A stretch of 64,000 bases of DNA from Zygaena filipendulae (Eukaryota; Arthropoda; Insecta; Lepidoptera; Zygaenidae): positions 7,408,001 to 7,472,000 of the forward strand of contig OU015650.1 in assembly GCA_907165275.2 (NCBI GenBank), read 5' to 3'. The position numbers and the translations under genes were made by a program. The stretch's first letter is position 1; every line of letters begins with the position of its first letter. Below are positions 52,001 through 58,579 of the stretch, piece by piece. The notes under the pieces were generated by a model. That model searched no databases. It saw only the letters and a program-made list of their open reading frames with translations, and was not told where the DNA came from.

Positions 52001-53838
52001 GTACTTTGTCCTTTATAGGTTCCTCAACCATTGATATGCATGCAGGTTGTTATGAAACTTTGGTTGGTTGTTTTGCGCACGCCCGCGAATGTTTCTAATA
52101 TAGTTTCTGCGGGAACACCGAAACTCACATAAGTAAAATCACGACGCTATATAAATAAAATGTTGGTTAAAAAGAAAATGGATGAATTTCCAATTCCAAT
52201 ACACCTTAAAACCGTCACGAGGTCCGAGATAAAACTATGGTTACAAAGTTGCATAATATGTACCTATTTGTAAATCAAAACTGATTCGTGTATTTACAAA
52301 GGCATCGTCACTGACAGTATCTAGAGATTGAAAGCTTGTGCAAGCGTGAGTGCACACAAACATCCATCATTTAGATTTAGAGGGGAGAATAATAGTTGGT
52401 TAAAACTCGTGTACGGAGGGCCGAGGACCGCTCGCTACTCGCGAGTCACTCTCACATTCACCACGCGGCGACAATGCCCGCCAAATAGAATTTAATATTC
52501 ATAGAGTCGACGTACGATTCAGTGAATTCATAGCTCGCACCTTCAACCCAAGTCTCGCATATAAAAGACCTAACATACGCATCTAGCTGTGTTGCTACAA
52601 ATATTATCGAACGAGCTAGGGCTACAAATATTATTACACAGTCCAGATGCCTCTTTAAACAAAGTTGACCGTGATTTCAGAATGAATTTCGGGATTTCCT
52701 CTTTGGTTTACCAGGATAAAAAATTGTCTTTATCGCTAATCGGACCTCCATTGCCTGACCAAAGACAGTAGGTATGGTATATCTGTGCAAAAATTATATA
52801 ATATAGGATAAAAAAGGAAGTATGGAATAGGTATATGGAGTTAGTTGTTTATCACTATCATCGTTTAGAACATAAAAATGTAGTCAGAAAAATTACGCAT
52901 ACGAATAGTACTGAGACACTAGTTTGAAAATTCAATAAGACATAGAGAGCCTAGGTACACAATTTCATACCGCAGTATCTTCTAAAACTGTTTTACCTAA
53001 TACCTTCTTAATACTGTGACGATTGTATTATACGTAGAATATTCATTTATTTAATTTTATTATTAATTTTTATGTAATATAGTATATTTCGCGTTTATGA
53101 GCAAAATTCTTCTGATATAAATTTTCGAGTAAGCGAGAGGCTGTAAGCGCGTTTTGTTCGGATCGCTTAGGTTTCCAACTTTGGTATTTTGGCAAGTTTG
53201 ATATGATCTGGATGTTTACATATCTGTGTTGTCTTTAGTGAATCACTCATAGGTTTCATCAATAGTGGGAGTTTTGAAAGACAAACGTATACGTAATGAT
53301 CCGTTGCAGTGTTAGGTACTTATTTATCTTTCTAAAACTTTTACCCACTTTAATATATAATACGACATCGACCTTTAGTATACACTAAAGCAAGAATCCA
53401 TTGTGGTAGTTTTCCACTACATTAAAATTTCGTTGCCCTAAAATGGCACAAACATTTTTGAAGGTTCAACCAGACTTCAGGTGAACCTTCATGCCTTCGT
53501 CTTCCTTGCCTTCGGCTCCTATGAGTCATAGGGAAACCGAGAGCAACAGCCACCTTTTAAACTTCAGTCGCAGTTATAAACAGCAGAGATATCAATGAAA
53601 TTTGATACTCAGATTGAATATGATATTTTTTATTTAATGAACTTTTTATGCCAGTACAAAGAGATTCCGAGAAAATTCTAAAATTAACTGAAGAGAAACT
53701 GCCAAGAAGTTGTGAATGACTACATAGATAATATATGCAGTAAGTTACCTGTATTTCGTGCAGTAACTCTCTTTCGTCCAGCAACACGACCCGGCAGGCC
53801 AGCGCGCGCGGAGCGGGGCACAAGCATTCCAACATCAT
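25392..53838 (-). CDS. EPB41L4A: Band 4.1-like protein 4A (FERM-domain cytoskeletal adaptor), whole gene span
   Basis: Multi-exon gene. Coding exons: 53749-53838, 47104-47208, 45600-45721, 39480-39577, 33276-33396, 32699-32786, 32458-32610, 31687-31841, 31132-31232, 30978-31056, 30380-30571, 29953-30102, 29575-29650, 29262-29347, 29007-29189, 28784-28927, 28455-28694, 27958-28258, 25392-25496. They total 2589 nt (862 aa plus stop) and all junction phases agree. Seen: FERM motifs in order ([99 protein letters not shown], about residues 10-300), then a basic Ser/Arg-rich tail with [10 protein letters not shown] (about 571-580). Known: this FERM plus tail block matches vertebrate EPB41L4A (about 690 aa), and FERM proteins link membrane proteins to cortical actin. 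Inferred: cortical/junctional adaptor; terminal S-T-E-L could bind PDZ domains. Start chosen at the first in-frame ATG after the TGA at 53866-53868. The tail is longer than the vertebrate one. Yurt and coracle are less likely because they lack the tail block. Confidence 0.9.
25681..26001. mobile_element. TA-flanked MITE, copy 2 (321 bp)
   Basis: CAACGTGTTAATGAATT at the left and GCAATAACACGTTG at the right, flanked by TA. The interior is the reverse complement of copy 1 (21039-21421) with shortened ends and a less perfect GC-rich core. It sits just upstream (minus sense) of the terminal EPB41L4A exon, within the last intron. Confidence 0.75.
26297..26346. repeat. Perfect 18-bp inverted repeat (hairpin, 14-nt loop)
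   Basis: AGTTTCACTTCTTGCATT and its exact complement AATGCAAGAAGTGAAACT. Located in the last intron of EPB41L4A. Confidence 0.85.
26973..27167 (-). CDS. Possible alternative exon of EPB41L4A (GC-rich cassette or alternative end)
   Basis: Acceptor GGGATACGCAG, reading phase 0 as required after exon 18. The only open frame gives [37 protein letters not shown] and [13 protein letters not shown], then TAA at 26973-26975. A perfect donor GTAAGT (26971-26976) overlaps this stop, but its phase (2) does not fit the exon at 25392-25496. Codons are strongly GC-ending in this frame. So this is either an alternative terminal exon, a cassette that shifts the C-terminus to QLQSN, or a non-coding CpG-rich segment. 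No homologue recognised. Confidence 0.4.
   Translation of the reverse strand, partial: RHASNNNILVGESGSLARRYARPTRESRDLNANLARTHVHTARAHVRHDNTLDLILKPLIESTQ
27958..28258 (-). CDS. EPB41L4A: EPB41L4A exon 18: Gly/Ala/Arg-rich tail
   Basis: Acceptor TTTCCGTGCAG, donor GTGAGT, phase 2 in and 0 out. Encodes a Gly-run ([12 protein letters not shown]), then [17 protein letters not shown]. Very GC-rich with GC-ending codons. If the donor is not used, translation continues for VSGRFAF and stops at TAA 27934-27936. The opposite strand is also open here (28022-28333), but only the minus frame is in phase with exon 17. Confidence 0.7.
28455..28694 (-). CDS. EPB41L4A: EPB41L4A exon 17: acidic/Asn-Ser tail
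   Basis: Acceptor T7AG, phase 2 in. Encodes [18 protein letters not shown], a poly-Asn and Ser-Asn repeat region, and [17 protein letters not shown]. It ends SSE-R where CGG is split by donor GTAAAT. The same bases read CGG-TAA, so intron retention would end the protein at SSER. Confidence 0.8.
28784..28927 (-). CDS. EPB41L4A: EPB41L4A exon 16: Ser-rich tail
   Basis: Acceptor TTTTTTAG, donor GTATGG, phase 2 in and 2 out. Encodes [34 protein letters not shown] and neighbours. An earlier GTACGT at 28821-28826 looks like a better donor in isolation, but joining from it puts exon 17 out of frame with an early stop, so the later donor is chosen. Confidence 0.78.
29007..29189 (-). CDS. EPB41L4A: EPB41L4A exon 15: conserved [10 protein letters not shown] block
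   Basis: Acceptor TCTAACAG, phase 2 in and 2 out. Encodes [19 protein letters not shown] and [20 protein letters not shown]. The RSRSxSP...[18 protein letters not shown] block is the strongest C-terminal match to vertebrate EPB41L4A and decides the family. The donor is GTTGGT, a weak 5' splice site. The other nearby GTs give an in-frame stop after joining, so this one is preferred. Confidence 0.88.
29262..29347 (-). CDS. EPB41L4A: EPB41L4A exon 14: basic tail
   Basis: Acceptor TTTTCACAG, donor GTAACC, phase 0 in and 2 out. Encodes [19 protein letters not shown] then HRHRRHKKH. Short, basic, Arg/His-rich segment leading into the RSRSGSP sequence of the next exon. Confidence 0.83.
29575..29650 (-). 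CDS. EPB41L4A: EPB41L4A exon 13: tail, QW motif
   Basis: Acceptor ATTTCAG, donor GTGAGT, phase 2 in and 0 out. Encodes [19 protein letters not shown]. The S-x-Q-W-x-x-V-L-R motif also occurs in the vertebrate tail just before the RSRSRSP stretch, which supports orthology outside the FERM domain. Confidence 0.88.
29953..30102 (-). CDS. EPB41L4A: EPB41L4A exon 12: His/Arg-rich tail
   Basis: Acceptor TATATAG, donor GTGAGT, phase 2 in and 2 out. Encodes [36 protein letters not shown] and similar. The Arg/His/Ser repeats parallel the RRRK...RSRSR stretch of the vertebrate protein. GC-rich compared with flanking introns. Confidence 0.85.
30380..30571 (-). CDS. EPB41L4A: EPB41L4A exon 11: Ser/Pro/Arg-rich tail
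   Basis: Acceptor TTTCTTTAG, donor GTAAGT, phase 2 in and 2 out. Encodes 63 complete codons, for example [20 protein letters not shown] and [19 protein letters not shown]. Low-complexity, probably disordered and phosphorylatable. The composition and the GLY-S-x-S-P motif resemble the vertebrate EPB41L4A tail. Confidence 0.83.
30635..30895. mobile_element. Retroelement-derived fragment in EPB41L4A intron 10
   Basis: Contains AAGGCCTTCTCCAAAAATTT, GGGTCCCGCGATCTTTACC, CGGTACGTGGTCGCTACTCG and CCTGCCCACTATTTAATGC, which read like the non-coding part of non-LTR elements common in Lepidoptera (from memory). A 109-codon minus ORF overlaps it (30567-30896) but has no coding character. Element class uncertain. 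Confidence 0.45.
30978..31056 (-). CDS. EPB41L4A: EPB41L4A exon 10: tail
   Basis: Acceptor TTTTACAG, donor GTAAGT, phase 1 in and 2 out. Encodes [16 protein letters not shown] followed by [10 protein letters not shown]. Both splice signals are strong and the phase is uniquely consistent with exons 9 and 11. Confidence 0.82.
31132..31232 (-). CDS. EPB41L4A: EPB41L4A exon 9: linker after FERM
   Basis: Donor GTAACT, phase 2 in and 1 out. Encodes [20 protein letters not shown] then [12 protein letters not shown], a basic Ser/Pro-rich linker of the FERM-adjacent type. The acceptor is either the TAG ending at 31233 or an AAG six bases inside (exon would start at 31226). Both keep the frame and differ by two residues. 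Confidence 0.8.
31687..31841 (-). CDS. EPB41L4A: EPB41L4A exon 8: end of FERM F3
   Basis: Acceptor TGTTCTTAG, donor GTAGGT, phase 0 in and 2 out. Encodes [20 protein letters not shown] and [12 protein letters not shown], the C-terminal F3 helix (A-C-x-H-L-W-x-C-x-x-x-H-H-x-F-F-R) that closes the FERM domain, then a short linker. A second GT four bases further would introduce a stop, which supports the chosen donor. Confidence 0.95.
32458..32610 (-). CDS. EPB41L4A: EPB41L4A exon 7: FERM F3 (PH/PTB-like) lobe
   Basis: Fifty-one codons, phase 0 both sides, acceptor ATAACAG, donor GTAAGA. Encodes [19 protein letters not shown], then [18 protein letters not shown]. The LGLxPxGxxxxxxK....YxWPRxxK spacing is that of the EPB41L4/5 group rather than ezrin/moesin or classic 4.1/coracle. 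Confidence 0.95.
32699..32786 (-). CDS. EPB41L4A: EPB41L4A exon 6: FERM F2-F3 junction
   Basis: Acceptor TTTTGCAG, donor GTAATA, phase 2 in and 0 out. Encodes [19 protein letters not shown] then MYGVDLHPV. The P-x-x-A-E-x-x-(Y/F)-L followed by L-(D/E)-M-Y-G-V-D-L-H is the invariant end of the FERM central lobe. Confidence 0.95.
32905..33165. promoter_or_regulatory. GC-rich island in EPB41L4A intron 5
   Basis: A CpG-rich stretch (CGTCGCCGCCCGCCGTCCGC, then GGGGCGGGCGGCGACGC) interrupted by an AT-rich core holding ATTTGCAT (octamer-like, on the + strand at about 32970). No frame continues the gene here. Could be an internal promoter or enhancer; inference from composition only. Confidence 0.3.
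33276..33396 (-). CDS. EPB41L4A: EPB41L4A exon 5: FERM F2 lobe
   Basis: Acceptor T-rich tract then TATAG, donor GTAAGT, phase 1 in and 2 out. Encodes [19 protein letters not shown] then [24 protein letters not shown]...GYVSEFxxVPxQ is the conserved F2 segment; here the usual P before Q is changed (VAHQ). Confidence 0.93.
35342..35571 (+). mobile_element. Helitron-like element (EPB41L4A intron 4)
   Basis: Starts TCCTAACTTATATTATAAA after A; ends CTGGTGAAACCGCGGGC then AATAGCTAG followed by T. Internal Lep-type consensus 'TCACGCCTTAACTTTACTC'. Confidence 0.68.
35922..36237 (-). mobile_element. Helitron-like element with internal insertion (intron 4)
   Basis: CTAGCTGTCCCCCATGG then TTTCATCCGCGG at the left; CCGTTCAGTAGTTTTTTAG and ATACTATATTTAATAAAGA at the right. 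Unrelated AT-rich sequence in the middle. Confidence 0.55.
37583..38238. mobile_element. Cluster of three abutting Helitron-like elements
   Basis: Copy a: 37583-37823, minus (CTAGCTGTGCCCTGCGG at left). Copy b: 37824-38048, plus (TCTATACTAATATTATAAA to CAGCTAG). Copy c: 38049-38238, plus, starting ATTATAAAGACGTAAAG directly after the CTAG of b and ending ACAGCTAT. Copies b and c share the 'GGGGGTAATCTC' and 'CCGATTTT' segments, so they are the same subtype in head-to-tail order. Confidence 0.72.
39098..39142 (+). mobile_element. tRNA-like SINE remnant (box B only)
   Basis: GGGTTCGATTCCCG with a GC stem, preceded by GGAAGCCCGGGAGTCCC. A T-arm-like box B is present but no convincing box A or tRNA fold. 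Likely the head remnant of a SINE. Confidence 0.4.
39480..39577 (-). CDS. EPB41L4A: EPB41L4A exon 4: FERM F2 helix 1
   Basis: Acceptor TTTCGCAG, donor GTAAGT, phase 2 in and 1 out. Encodes [18 protein letters not shown] followed by [14 protein letters not shown]-x-F-L-Q-x-K-x-D-(I/V)-L-x-G-R-L is the diagnostic helix of the FERM F2 lobe. It lies in repeat-rich surroundings with 6-kb introns on both sides. Confidence 0.95.
39749..39960 (-). mobile_element. Helitron-like element (intron 3 edge)
   Basis: CTAGCTGTGCCCCGCAG then TTTAACCCGCG at left; same TCAAAATTGGTCCAACCG subtype as the copy at 58580. A plus-orientation CAGCTAG end lies just before at 39722-39728. Confidence 0.6.
40013..40050. 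repeat. (AT)n microsatellite
   Basis: About 18 uninterrupted AT units, then (GATA)3, directly upstream of the next Helitron-like copy. Confidence 0.95.
40071..40269 (-). mobile_element. Helitron-like element, near-consensus
   Basis: CTAGCTGTGTCCCGCGG at left, GGAGTTCCCGCGGGAATTCC, and TTTATAATATTAGTAGGA at right. Close to the copy at 50302 and to the reverse of 46833-47047. Followed at 40270-40481 by a degenerate plus-orientation copy ending CGACTAG. Confidence 0.72.
40270..40481 (+). mobile_element. Helitron-like element, degenerate
   Basis: Contains 'AACTACTTAACCGATTTTAT' and ends GATAAAACCGTGCGGG then ATCGACTAG. Left end abuts the preceding minus-oriented copy. Confidence 0.45.
41991..42256 (+). 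mobile_element. tRNA-derived SINE, copy 2 (in EPB41L4A intron 3)
   Basis: Begins CGACTCGATTGGCGCAATGG, then TACCATGCCTGCCCGCTAATC, with box B GGTTCGATTCCC and the same body and (ATT)n tail as the copy at 405-683. It has an internal pol III promoter of tRNA type but does not fold as a complete tRNA and is followed by unrelated 3' sequence, so it is a SINE and not a tRNA gene. Confidence 0.82.
42454..42822 (+). mobile_element. Helitron-like element with (TCTG)n (intron 3)
   Basis: TCTATACTATAATAAAAGAG (20 nt) at left; a (TCTG)5 tract at 42633-42652; ends GCGGGTGAAACCGCGGGG then AACAGCTAG. Same subtype as the two tandem 307-bp units at 49691-50304, in reverse. Confidence 0.72.
43873..43930 (-). 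mobile_element. Helitron-like 3' end fragment
   Basis: CAGCTGTGCCCCGTGG then TTTCACCTGCATTAATTT; the rest of the element is missing. Confidence 0.4.
45600..45721 (-). CDS. EPB41L4A: EPB41L4A exon 3: FERM F1-F2 junction
   Basis: Acceptor CTGCAAAG, donor GTAAGA, phase 0 in and 2 out. It starts HWLDVGKRL and ends [20 protein letters not shown] plus the first two bases of Arg. The F-x-F-x-V-K-F-Y block is the signature end of the FERM F1 lobe, where the 4.1 subfamily has the conserved KFYxxDPxxLxEE segment. Confidence 0.95.
45987..46234. mobile_element. Foldback MITE, copy 2 (intron 2)
   Basis: ACGGCCGCACTCAGCGTCG at left and CGACTGTGAGTGCCGT at right, with inner ATTAAATTAATGTTAATTG as in copy 1 at 21435. 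Arms are more diverged and one arm has an extra ATTATTTTATAATAAAG insertion. Confidence 0.72.
46833..47047 (+). mobile_element. Helitron-like element, near-consensus (intron 2)
   Basis: TCCTACTAATATTATAAATG (20 nt) at left, 'GGATGTTTGGATG' repeats, TTCCCGCGGGAACTC, and GCATAGCTAG followed by T. Ends only 57 bp from exon 2 of EPB41L4A. Confidence 0.72.
47104..47208 (-). CDS. EPB41L4A: EPB41L4A exon 2: FERM F1 lobe
   Basis: Exact 35 codons, acceptor TTTCCCAG and donor GTAAGT, phase 0 in and out. It encodes [21 protein letters not shown], cut here into [11 protein letters not shown] and [10 protein letters not shown], the classic F1 motif of band 4.1 proteins with the invariant YFGLRY. It follows exon 1 after a 6.5-kb intron. 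Confidence 0.95.
47351..47782 (-). other. 143-codon open frame in EPB41L4A intron 1, function unknown
   Basis: Starts ATG at 47782 ([17 protein letters not shown]) and stays open to 47351. Contains [17 protein letters not shown] and a hydrophobic stretch near [19 protein letters not shown]. Same strand as the host gene. The opposite strand is also open for 92 codons. No family recognised and no splice or polyadenylation evidence, so it may be a decayed mobile element or chance. Confidence 0.2.
48218..48370 (+). mobile_element. tRNA-like SINE of a second family
   Basis: GATCCAGGGGTTAGAGAACC (box A-like) and GCAGGTTCGATCTCC (box B), followed by ACCTGTCTGGGTCTGGATG, a body unlike the 41991 family. 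Located in intron 1 of EPB41L4A, sense orientation opposite to the gene. Confidence 0.5.
48416..48720 (+). mobile_element. Helitron-like element, degenerate (intron 1)
   Basis: 'AACAAAGTCCTCCGCCGC', as at 1871, at left and CAATTCCCGCGGGAAAATC then AACAGCTATAA at right. Confidence 0.45.
49171..49196. repeat. (CA)n microsatellite
   Basis: Short CA repeat in intron 1 near 49175-49194. Confidence 0.8.
49689..50304 (-). mobile_element. Two head-to-tail 307-bp Helitron-like units
   Basis: Unit 1 begins TGTGCCCCGCAGTTTC at 49691, unit 2 TGTGCCCCGCGGTTTC at 49998. The spacing to the next TGTGCC (50305) is again 307 bp. Apart from the altered left end of unit 1 and one base in the hairpin, the two units read the same, including (CAGA)n tracts. 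Unit 2 ends TATTATAGTA before the CTAG of a third, different copy. Confidence 0.88.
50301..50452 (-). mobile_element. Helitron-like element of another subtype, joined to the tandem pair
   Basis: CTAGCTGTGCCCCGCGG, then the GGAGTTCCCGCGGGAATTCC subtype and 'CATGCCAAATTTCATCC'. Breaks off at GCGTGATTGAGTAA, where a different repeat begins. Confidence 0.65.
50453..50820 (-). mobile_element. Other interspersed repeat with (CAGA/CCGA)n tract
   Basis: 'GAGCTCGAAAGCGCGTTTTC', 'CCTTCAGTAGTTTTTGACCC' and a (CAGA)n/(CCGA)n tract (50645-50690). It resembles the internal part of the same family without a recognisable hairpin end. A similar piece, 'GCGAGAGGCTGTAAGCGCG', occurs near 53135. Confidence 0.4.
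52095..52150 (+). mobile_element. Helitron-like 3' end fragment
   Basis: GTTTCTGCGGGAACACCG then AGTAAAATCACGACGC; hairpin degenerate and CTAG lost. Confidence 0.3.
53749..53838 (-). CDS. EPB41L4A: EPB41L4A exon 1: start codon and first FERM strand
   Basis: Thirty codons from ATG at 53838 (a second ATG follows directly) to CAG, then donor GTAACT. The encoded [12 protein letters not shown] is the first beta-strand of the FERM F1 lobe. The in-frame stop at 53866-53868 and the position relative to the family N-terminus (short Cys-containing leader before the strand) fix the start to one of the two adjacent ATGs. An upstream non-coding exon cannot be excluded. Phase 0 out. Confidence 0.85.
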
Positions 53839-55353
53839 CAAAAGAAGCCGTGCGCTGGCTTCCTGTCACCACACACCCAACGCCCGCTGTCAAAGAACAT
53901 TTCATTTAAAATGAACCCGTAAAATACAGTCACAAGTCAGTCTCACTTCTCTACTTGAAGACACGTGACTTCGAACTCAAACTATCTATATCTGGGCATA
54001 GTTTGTTTTTAACAACAAGTAATTGAATAGTGCCAGAGATTTTGCTGGTAAATTTAGCTTTTCGATGTAAAAAGTGCATAAATATCAACATCTATTTCCA
54101 TTCTGTACGCAAAACTAAATGTAATCCGTTGTCAATTACCTAGAGTTATTTGCAGCCTGACTCAATAGTAAAATTACCAAAGGGTTGGTTGAAACCAAAT
54201 ATATTCTCGTTAAAAGTTAGACAAGGGAGAGAGTGCGCACCGGGAACCCCTGTCTTAACAATTTTGTTTTAATTAGTAACAGCGCCCTCCCTAACGGGCG
54301 GATTCGATTCGACGGTGCCTTTTTATGCTTTTTAACTTTTAAATTATTCACGAAAGTGTATCATTTATTCTATCTCAATCTACGTTATTAAATCTCAATT
54401 TTTTTTGCAATGGGTAAGACATAATATTACATTTAGTTCATTATTAAGGTGCAAAGTTTAAAATAGATTTCTGATAATAACATACCTAATATTATAAGTA
54501 GTAAAAATGTCTCATCCGAACTTTATGTGTTGTTTGTTTATGACAAGGTCAATAGAAAGTAGTTATTTGCCAGTCCTTTGTTCCGAAGTTTATGTTTTCA
54601 AGTTAAAAAGTTTGAAGAAGATTCGAACTGGCAGTTCGTTTTAAGGCCGACACTGTGAAAATTGAAATAAATGACTGGTCGTTTTCGTAATTTCTCTATA
54701 CCGCGCATCGAAAGTTGGACAAGTTATTTGATTCCAACTGTTACTACGAGTACTTGCCCCAAATCATATTTTGTTACTACTGGAGAGTTTTACATCCTTG
54801 TTCCTATACCTAAAAGGTAAAAGGAAAGCGCGCAATAAATTTTGAAGTATCTTTTCAAAGGTCGTGATAGTTCACTCTTCTAAACGTGTTGAACAAGAAA
54901 AGTAAATTCTGGTAGTCCTTTGTGGCCTGGGTACACTTCCCTGAATTCACATCTTCCTTTTTTCATGTCCCAAGTATTTAAATACTATCGTCTATCAGTC
55001 ATACAAATATTCACCTAAATCATCTTTTTTGGTAGTTATATATAAAATGATACATGGGTACAGACATAAAAACAAAATAGAACTTGTAAGAAATAAACAA
55101 GAGCAAACGGCAATACGAGCCATTAATCCAACAATCCCGACAGAGATTAGTGCCCCAGCTATTGAACCCACCCCGCTGGGTGCCCCCCCGCCCCCGCCCC
55201 ACGCGCGGAAAATATTTTCTCGCTATTGTCTGAGCAGGAAGTAAAAGAAAGAATAGCGATTGACATCGTGGCTCCACCAACGGAATTCAAGCGAGTTTCC
55301 CACCTACTGAGCACTGTCCCACCTCTCGCGCGCTTTTAAACTTTTATTCAGGT
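53839..55353. promoter_or_regulatory. Upstream region of EPB41L4A (5' UTR/promoter expected)
   Basis: Directly upstream of the start codon in minus sense. An in-frame TGA at 53866-53868 limits the coding region. No obvious TATA box at a convincing distance; a GC-rich patch lies at 55140-55210. The transcription start cannot be fixed. Confidence 0.3.
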
Positions 55354-56528
55354 TTAACACTCTCAACGCGTTACGGGAAGTATTTTGTCGTATTTGAGTT
55401 TCGGCCTGTGCGGCAGTGCACTTTCCTTGTTTTACTCTAGGCGCGGGAGTAGTTTTGCTAACTACCCGTTATCGGAAAATCGAGACACCTACATTTCCGA
55501 CATCCTTACTTCAAATAGATTATTTTTTACGAATAAAAATATACGGGAAGTATTTTTGCGTAACGCACTGAAATTAAATTGTTTTCGTCTGGTGCGGCAC
55601 GGGAACTATTTAGCCGTACACTGCCACCCCGTACCGCGCTGGCGTGCGCGCACTCGACGCTTTAGTTTGCCTTAGTGATGTGCGCAGTGCCATCGTGTTT
55701 TCGCCGCGCTACTCGTCACTTTTCAAAATGAAAAAGTCACGTAACTTTGTTAACATTCTTGGAGTCTATACTATAAACATTTATTATTTTATAATGTCTA
55801 TGTGTATGTTATTTAATGATATTATAATCCTACAAGGCATCAGCCTGCACCCACCCCGAAATCTCTTGGTATTAATGCATATTCTGTACTATCTCGTCAA
55901 GGTTGCCTTGAAAAAATTGCTGCTAGCAATAAGGCCGCCTATTTGCCATGAAATTAATTTATATTATATTTAATATTGTAAAAATCATTTGGTGCAATAA
56001 AGTATATTGTATTGTACCTATTCAATCTCTAACGCAGAAACCTTTTACCGACGCAAATAATAATGAACTAAAAAATCGAATAACTCACACTTTAAGGAAA
56101 GCAGAAAAGTTTAAAAAGTGTCATTCGTGCTATCAAGATTTAGGAAAATAAATATTATTTGAAATTTAAAAAGATGTCTCCTATTTTATGAGCACATCCC
56201 ATCACTAGCGTTGTATCTATTCTATGCGGCTCGGGAAGCAATTTCCCGTAAAATCATCAGTTTTGAAAAATGTCTATAACTATTAAAATATCGCATGGAA
56301 CCCCGGGCGACTGCAGCTGTATATACACAAGGATATTATCTATTGATTAGATTAAAAATTTTAGACAACCGAAGGGTTTCCATGTCTTGAAAGACCTTTG
56401 AAGTCAGGTCCTGATACGGGAAAATAGAAGTCGTAACGCATAGCGGGTATTATTGATACGGGAAATATTTGACTCGTATAGCACTGGAAGTAAGTTTTGT
56501 TTTATCGCTACCGCGTTGAGAGTGTTAA
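55354..56528. mobile_element. TTAA-flanked piggyBac-type element (about 1.2 kb, probably defective)
   Basis: TTAA at 55354 followed by CACTCTCAACGCG; at the right end its exact complement CGCGTTGAGAGTG ends at TTAA 56525-56528. TTAA duplication with a 13-bp TIR is the piggyBac hallmark. Subterminal copies of a (T/G)ATACGGGAA motif occur near 55372, 55543, 56230, 56413 and 56455. Inside, 55948-56151 (+) reads ...NRITHTLRKAEKFKKCHSC then YQDLGK, a possible C-terminal Cys-pair remnant of a transposase. No DDD catalytic domain seen. Confidence 0.6.
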
Positions 56529-58579
56529 AACGACGTGTGACCGAGCTTCTATTGTCTAGTGTTTTTCTTTCAACTCTAGATCCACACACAATTGTGTAGA
56601 TTATAATAATGAAGTATCATGGCAAAAAAGTTTCTTTACTTTCTTCTTGCGTAAAACTGTAGGTAGGTATATACTGGTATTTAAAACTATTTAAGTTTGA
56701 AATCGTTAATTAGCATGTGCATGCATTACTAATTATGGTAGTAATTTCGTAACTTTTGAACGAGACAGGACTTCATGCGGTTTACACTGCTTTTTATAAA
56801 TGAGTTTATTTTAGTGTGGTTTTATATTATGACCCGAAATAATAAAACTCAGTAAACCAAGCAATTAAATTTTAATTTCATATGTAACCTAGCCGCTTAA
56901 ATTAATTAATTTCATAGTATGCCTATCAGTACCTATTTGGTGAACCGTGATGCACCAGCTCTCGCGCTATACGGTTTCCCATTGTTACACAGTACAGTAC
57001 ATATAAACATAATACGCAGGTTGCAGACTATGTATGTAGAACGCATATCCATTGAGTTTTTAGAAGTTATAAAGTGACATTTATAGTGACAGATAGTGTT
57101 TTCTTTACTTTACTCACGACGTCAAACATAATAAAAGCAATTAAGGGGAAACGGGGGTTGCGCTTTTAATACTTAGTATACAAAATGGTACAACGTATTC
57201 CTGTTTTTTCCCTGGATATCGATACTTTTTAGAGCACTATTTTTTATCATACAACCTACCTACATACACTACTGCCATTCTCGTATGTAAATTAATTATT
57301 TATTAAAAGAATCTGAAAAGGGACCCAGAAAAAAAAACAACAGACAGGCATAACATATACTATGTAAATATCCTTTTATTATTCTTGGAAAAATAATAAC
57401 ATTAAAAACAATCCGATTTGGAGGAAAAACATACACGATTAACGTAATCAGCATGAACTCTTTCATACTCTATTTGGGAAGATTGAAGAGAGGATGAGAT
57501 CGTTAGATCTATTAAAATCCTGTTCTTTCAATGTCTTCTAGACTCTGTTTCCTCTTAAGTATATATTCTGAAGAACAATTTTCTCACGGTTTTATGTGAT
57601 GACCGCAGACAAATAGGTAAAGTGAACGGCTTAGAAGAGACTTTTTTGTATATGTTTATTGTATATATTCTACAAAACAAAATACACGATACTAAAAAGA
57701 ATAAACGTGTGTGAAATTTTATTTGGAAGAACTTATTTCATTAATCCTTTAAAAGATTGGTTCATTGCAATTTGAATCGACGTGACTTCGTTCAATAGCA
57801 TCAAACCAAATATGATCATTTCTCACCTATCATTTCGTAACGGAAATCGCCATCAATGTCTGCTATTCTGATGATGCCGTTTCACCGTAAAGAAGTAACC
57901 AACACACTAACTCACACACACACACGTTTGCATTTAAGTAGCTATGATCTACGTATTAATGTGATGATTCACGTTTTCTGTCTGATCTTTGGAACCTTGA
58001 ATTTTGATTTAAATTATAAGTCGGAAAAGTTTCAGTGTTTTGTTACATATTTAAGTCTATAAGCCTTACCGACTCCAGTTTTTAAGAGCTCCAAACTAAC
58101 CGCTTAAAAACAAGGGACGCCGTCGGTATGTAATAAGCTTAGTAAAGTATTATATTATGTATTTATAATGAGCTTCTAGTACCTCTAGTACAAGTTTGAA
58201 TAAATATAATATTGTAGGTGCGAACGGACGCCGAAGCATGCCAACACGTGCCCGCTCCTTGCATACTAATAGCCCACCACCGTGTATTCACCGCGACTGT
58301 CACCGACTACAGGTTCATGTTATCCTATTAATAAAACGTATCTAACTTTACGTAAGTTGTGGCAATTAATGGATATAAATAGAAAGAGCACAGTGATATC
58401 CTGAAAATCTAGAGTCAAATTCAACTAAAGCGTGCTTATCTTTACCTATATAAGTAAATAATTTATTTAAAGACTGCGATTAAAATTAAAATTACATAAT
58501 TAAACGAAGTTTTTATTTATTATCAAATATTGCCCAGACCTTAGGCTGGAAATATGTTTCTCGTTGTATTTAAAACTGG
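56529..58579. other. Intergenic, nothing recognised
   Basis: AT-rich with a short GC-rich patch at 58215-58300. Small ORFs only. Confidence 0.5.

Noticed and set aside
55385..55675. 96-codon plus-strand ORF as a gene
   Set aside because: It lies over the subterminal repeats of the TTAA-flanked element and starts at a non-ATG codon; likely non-coding.
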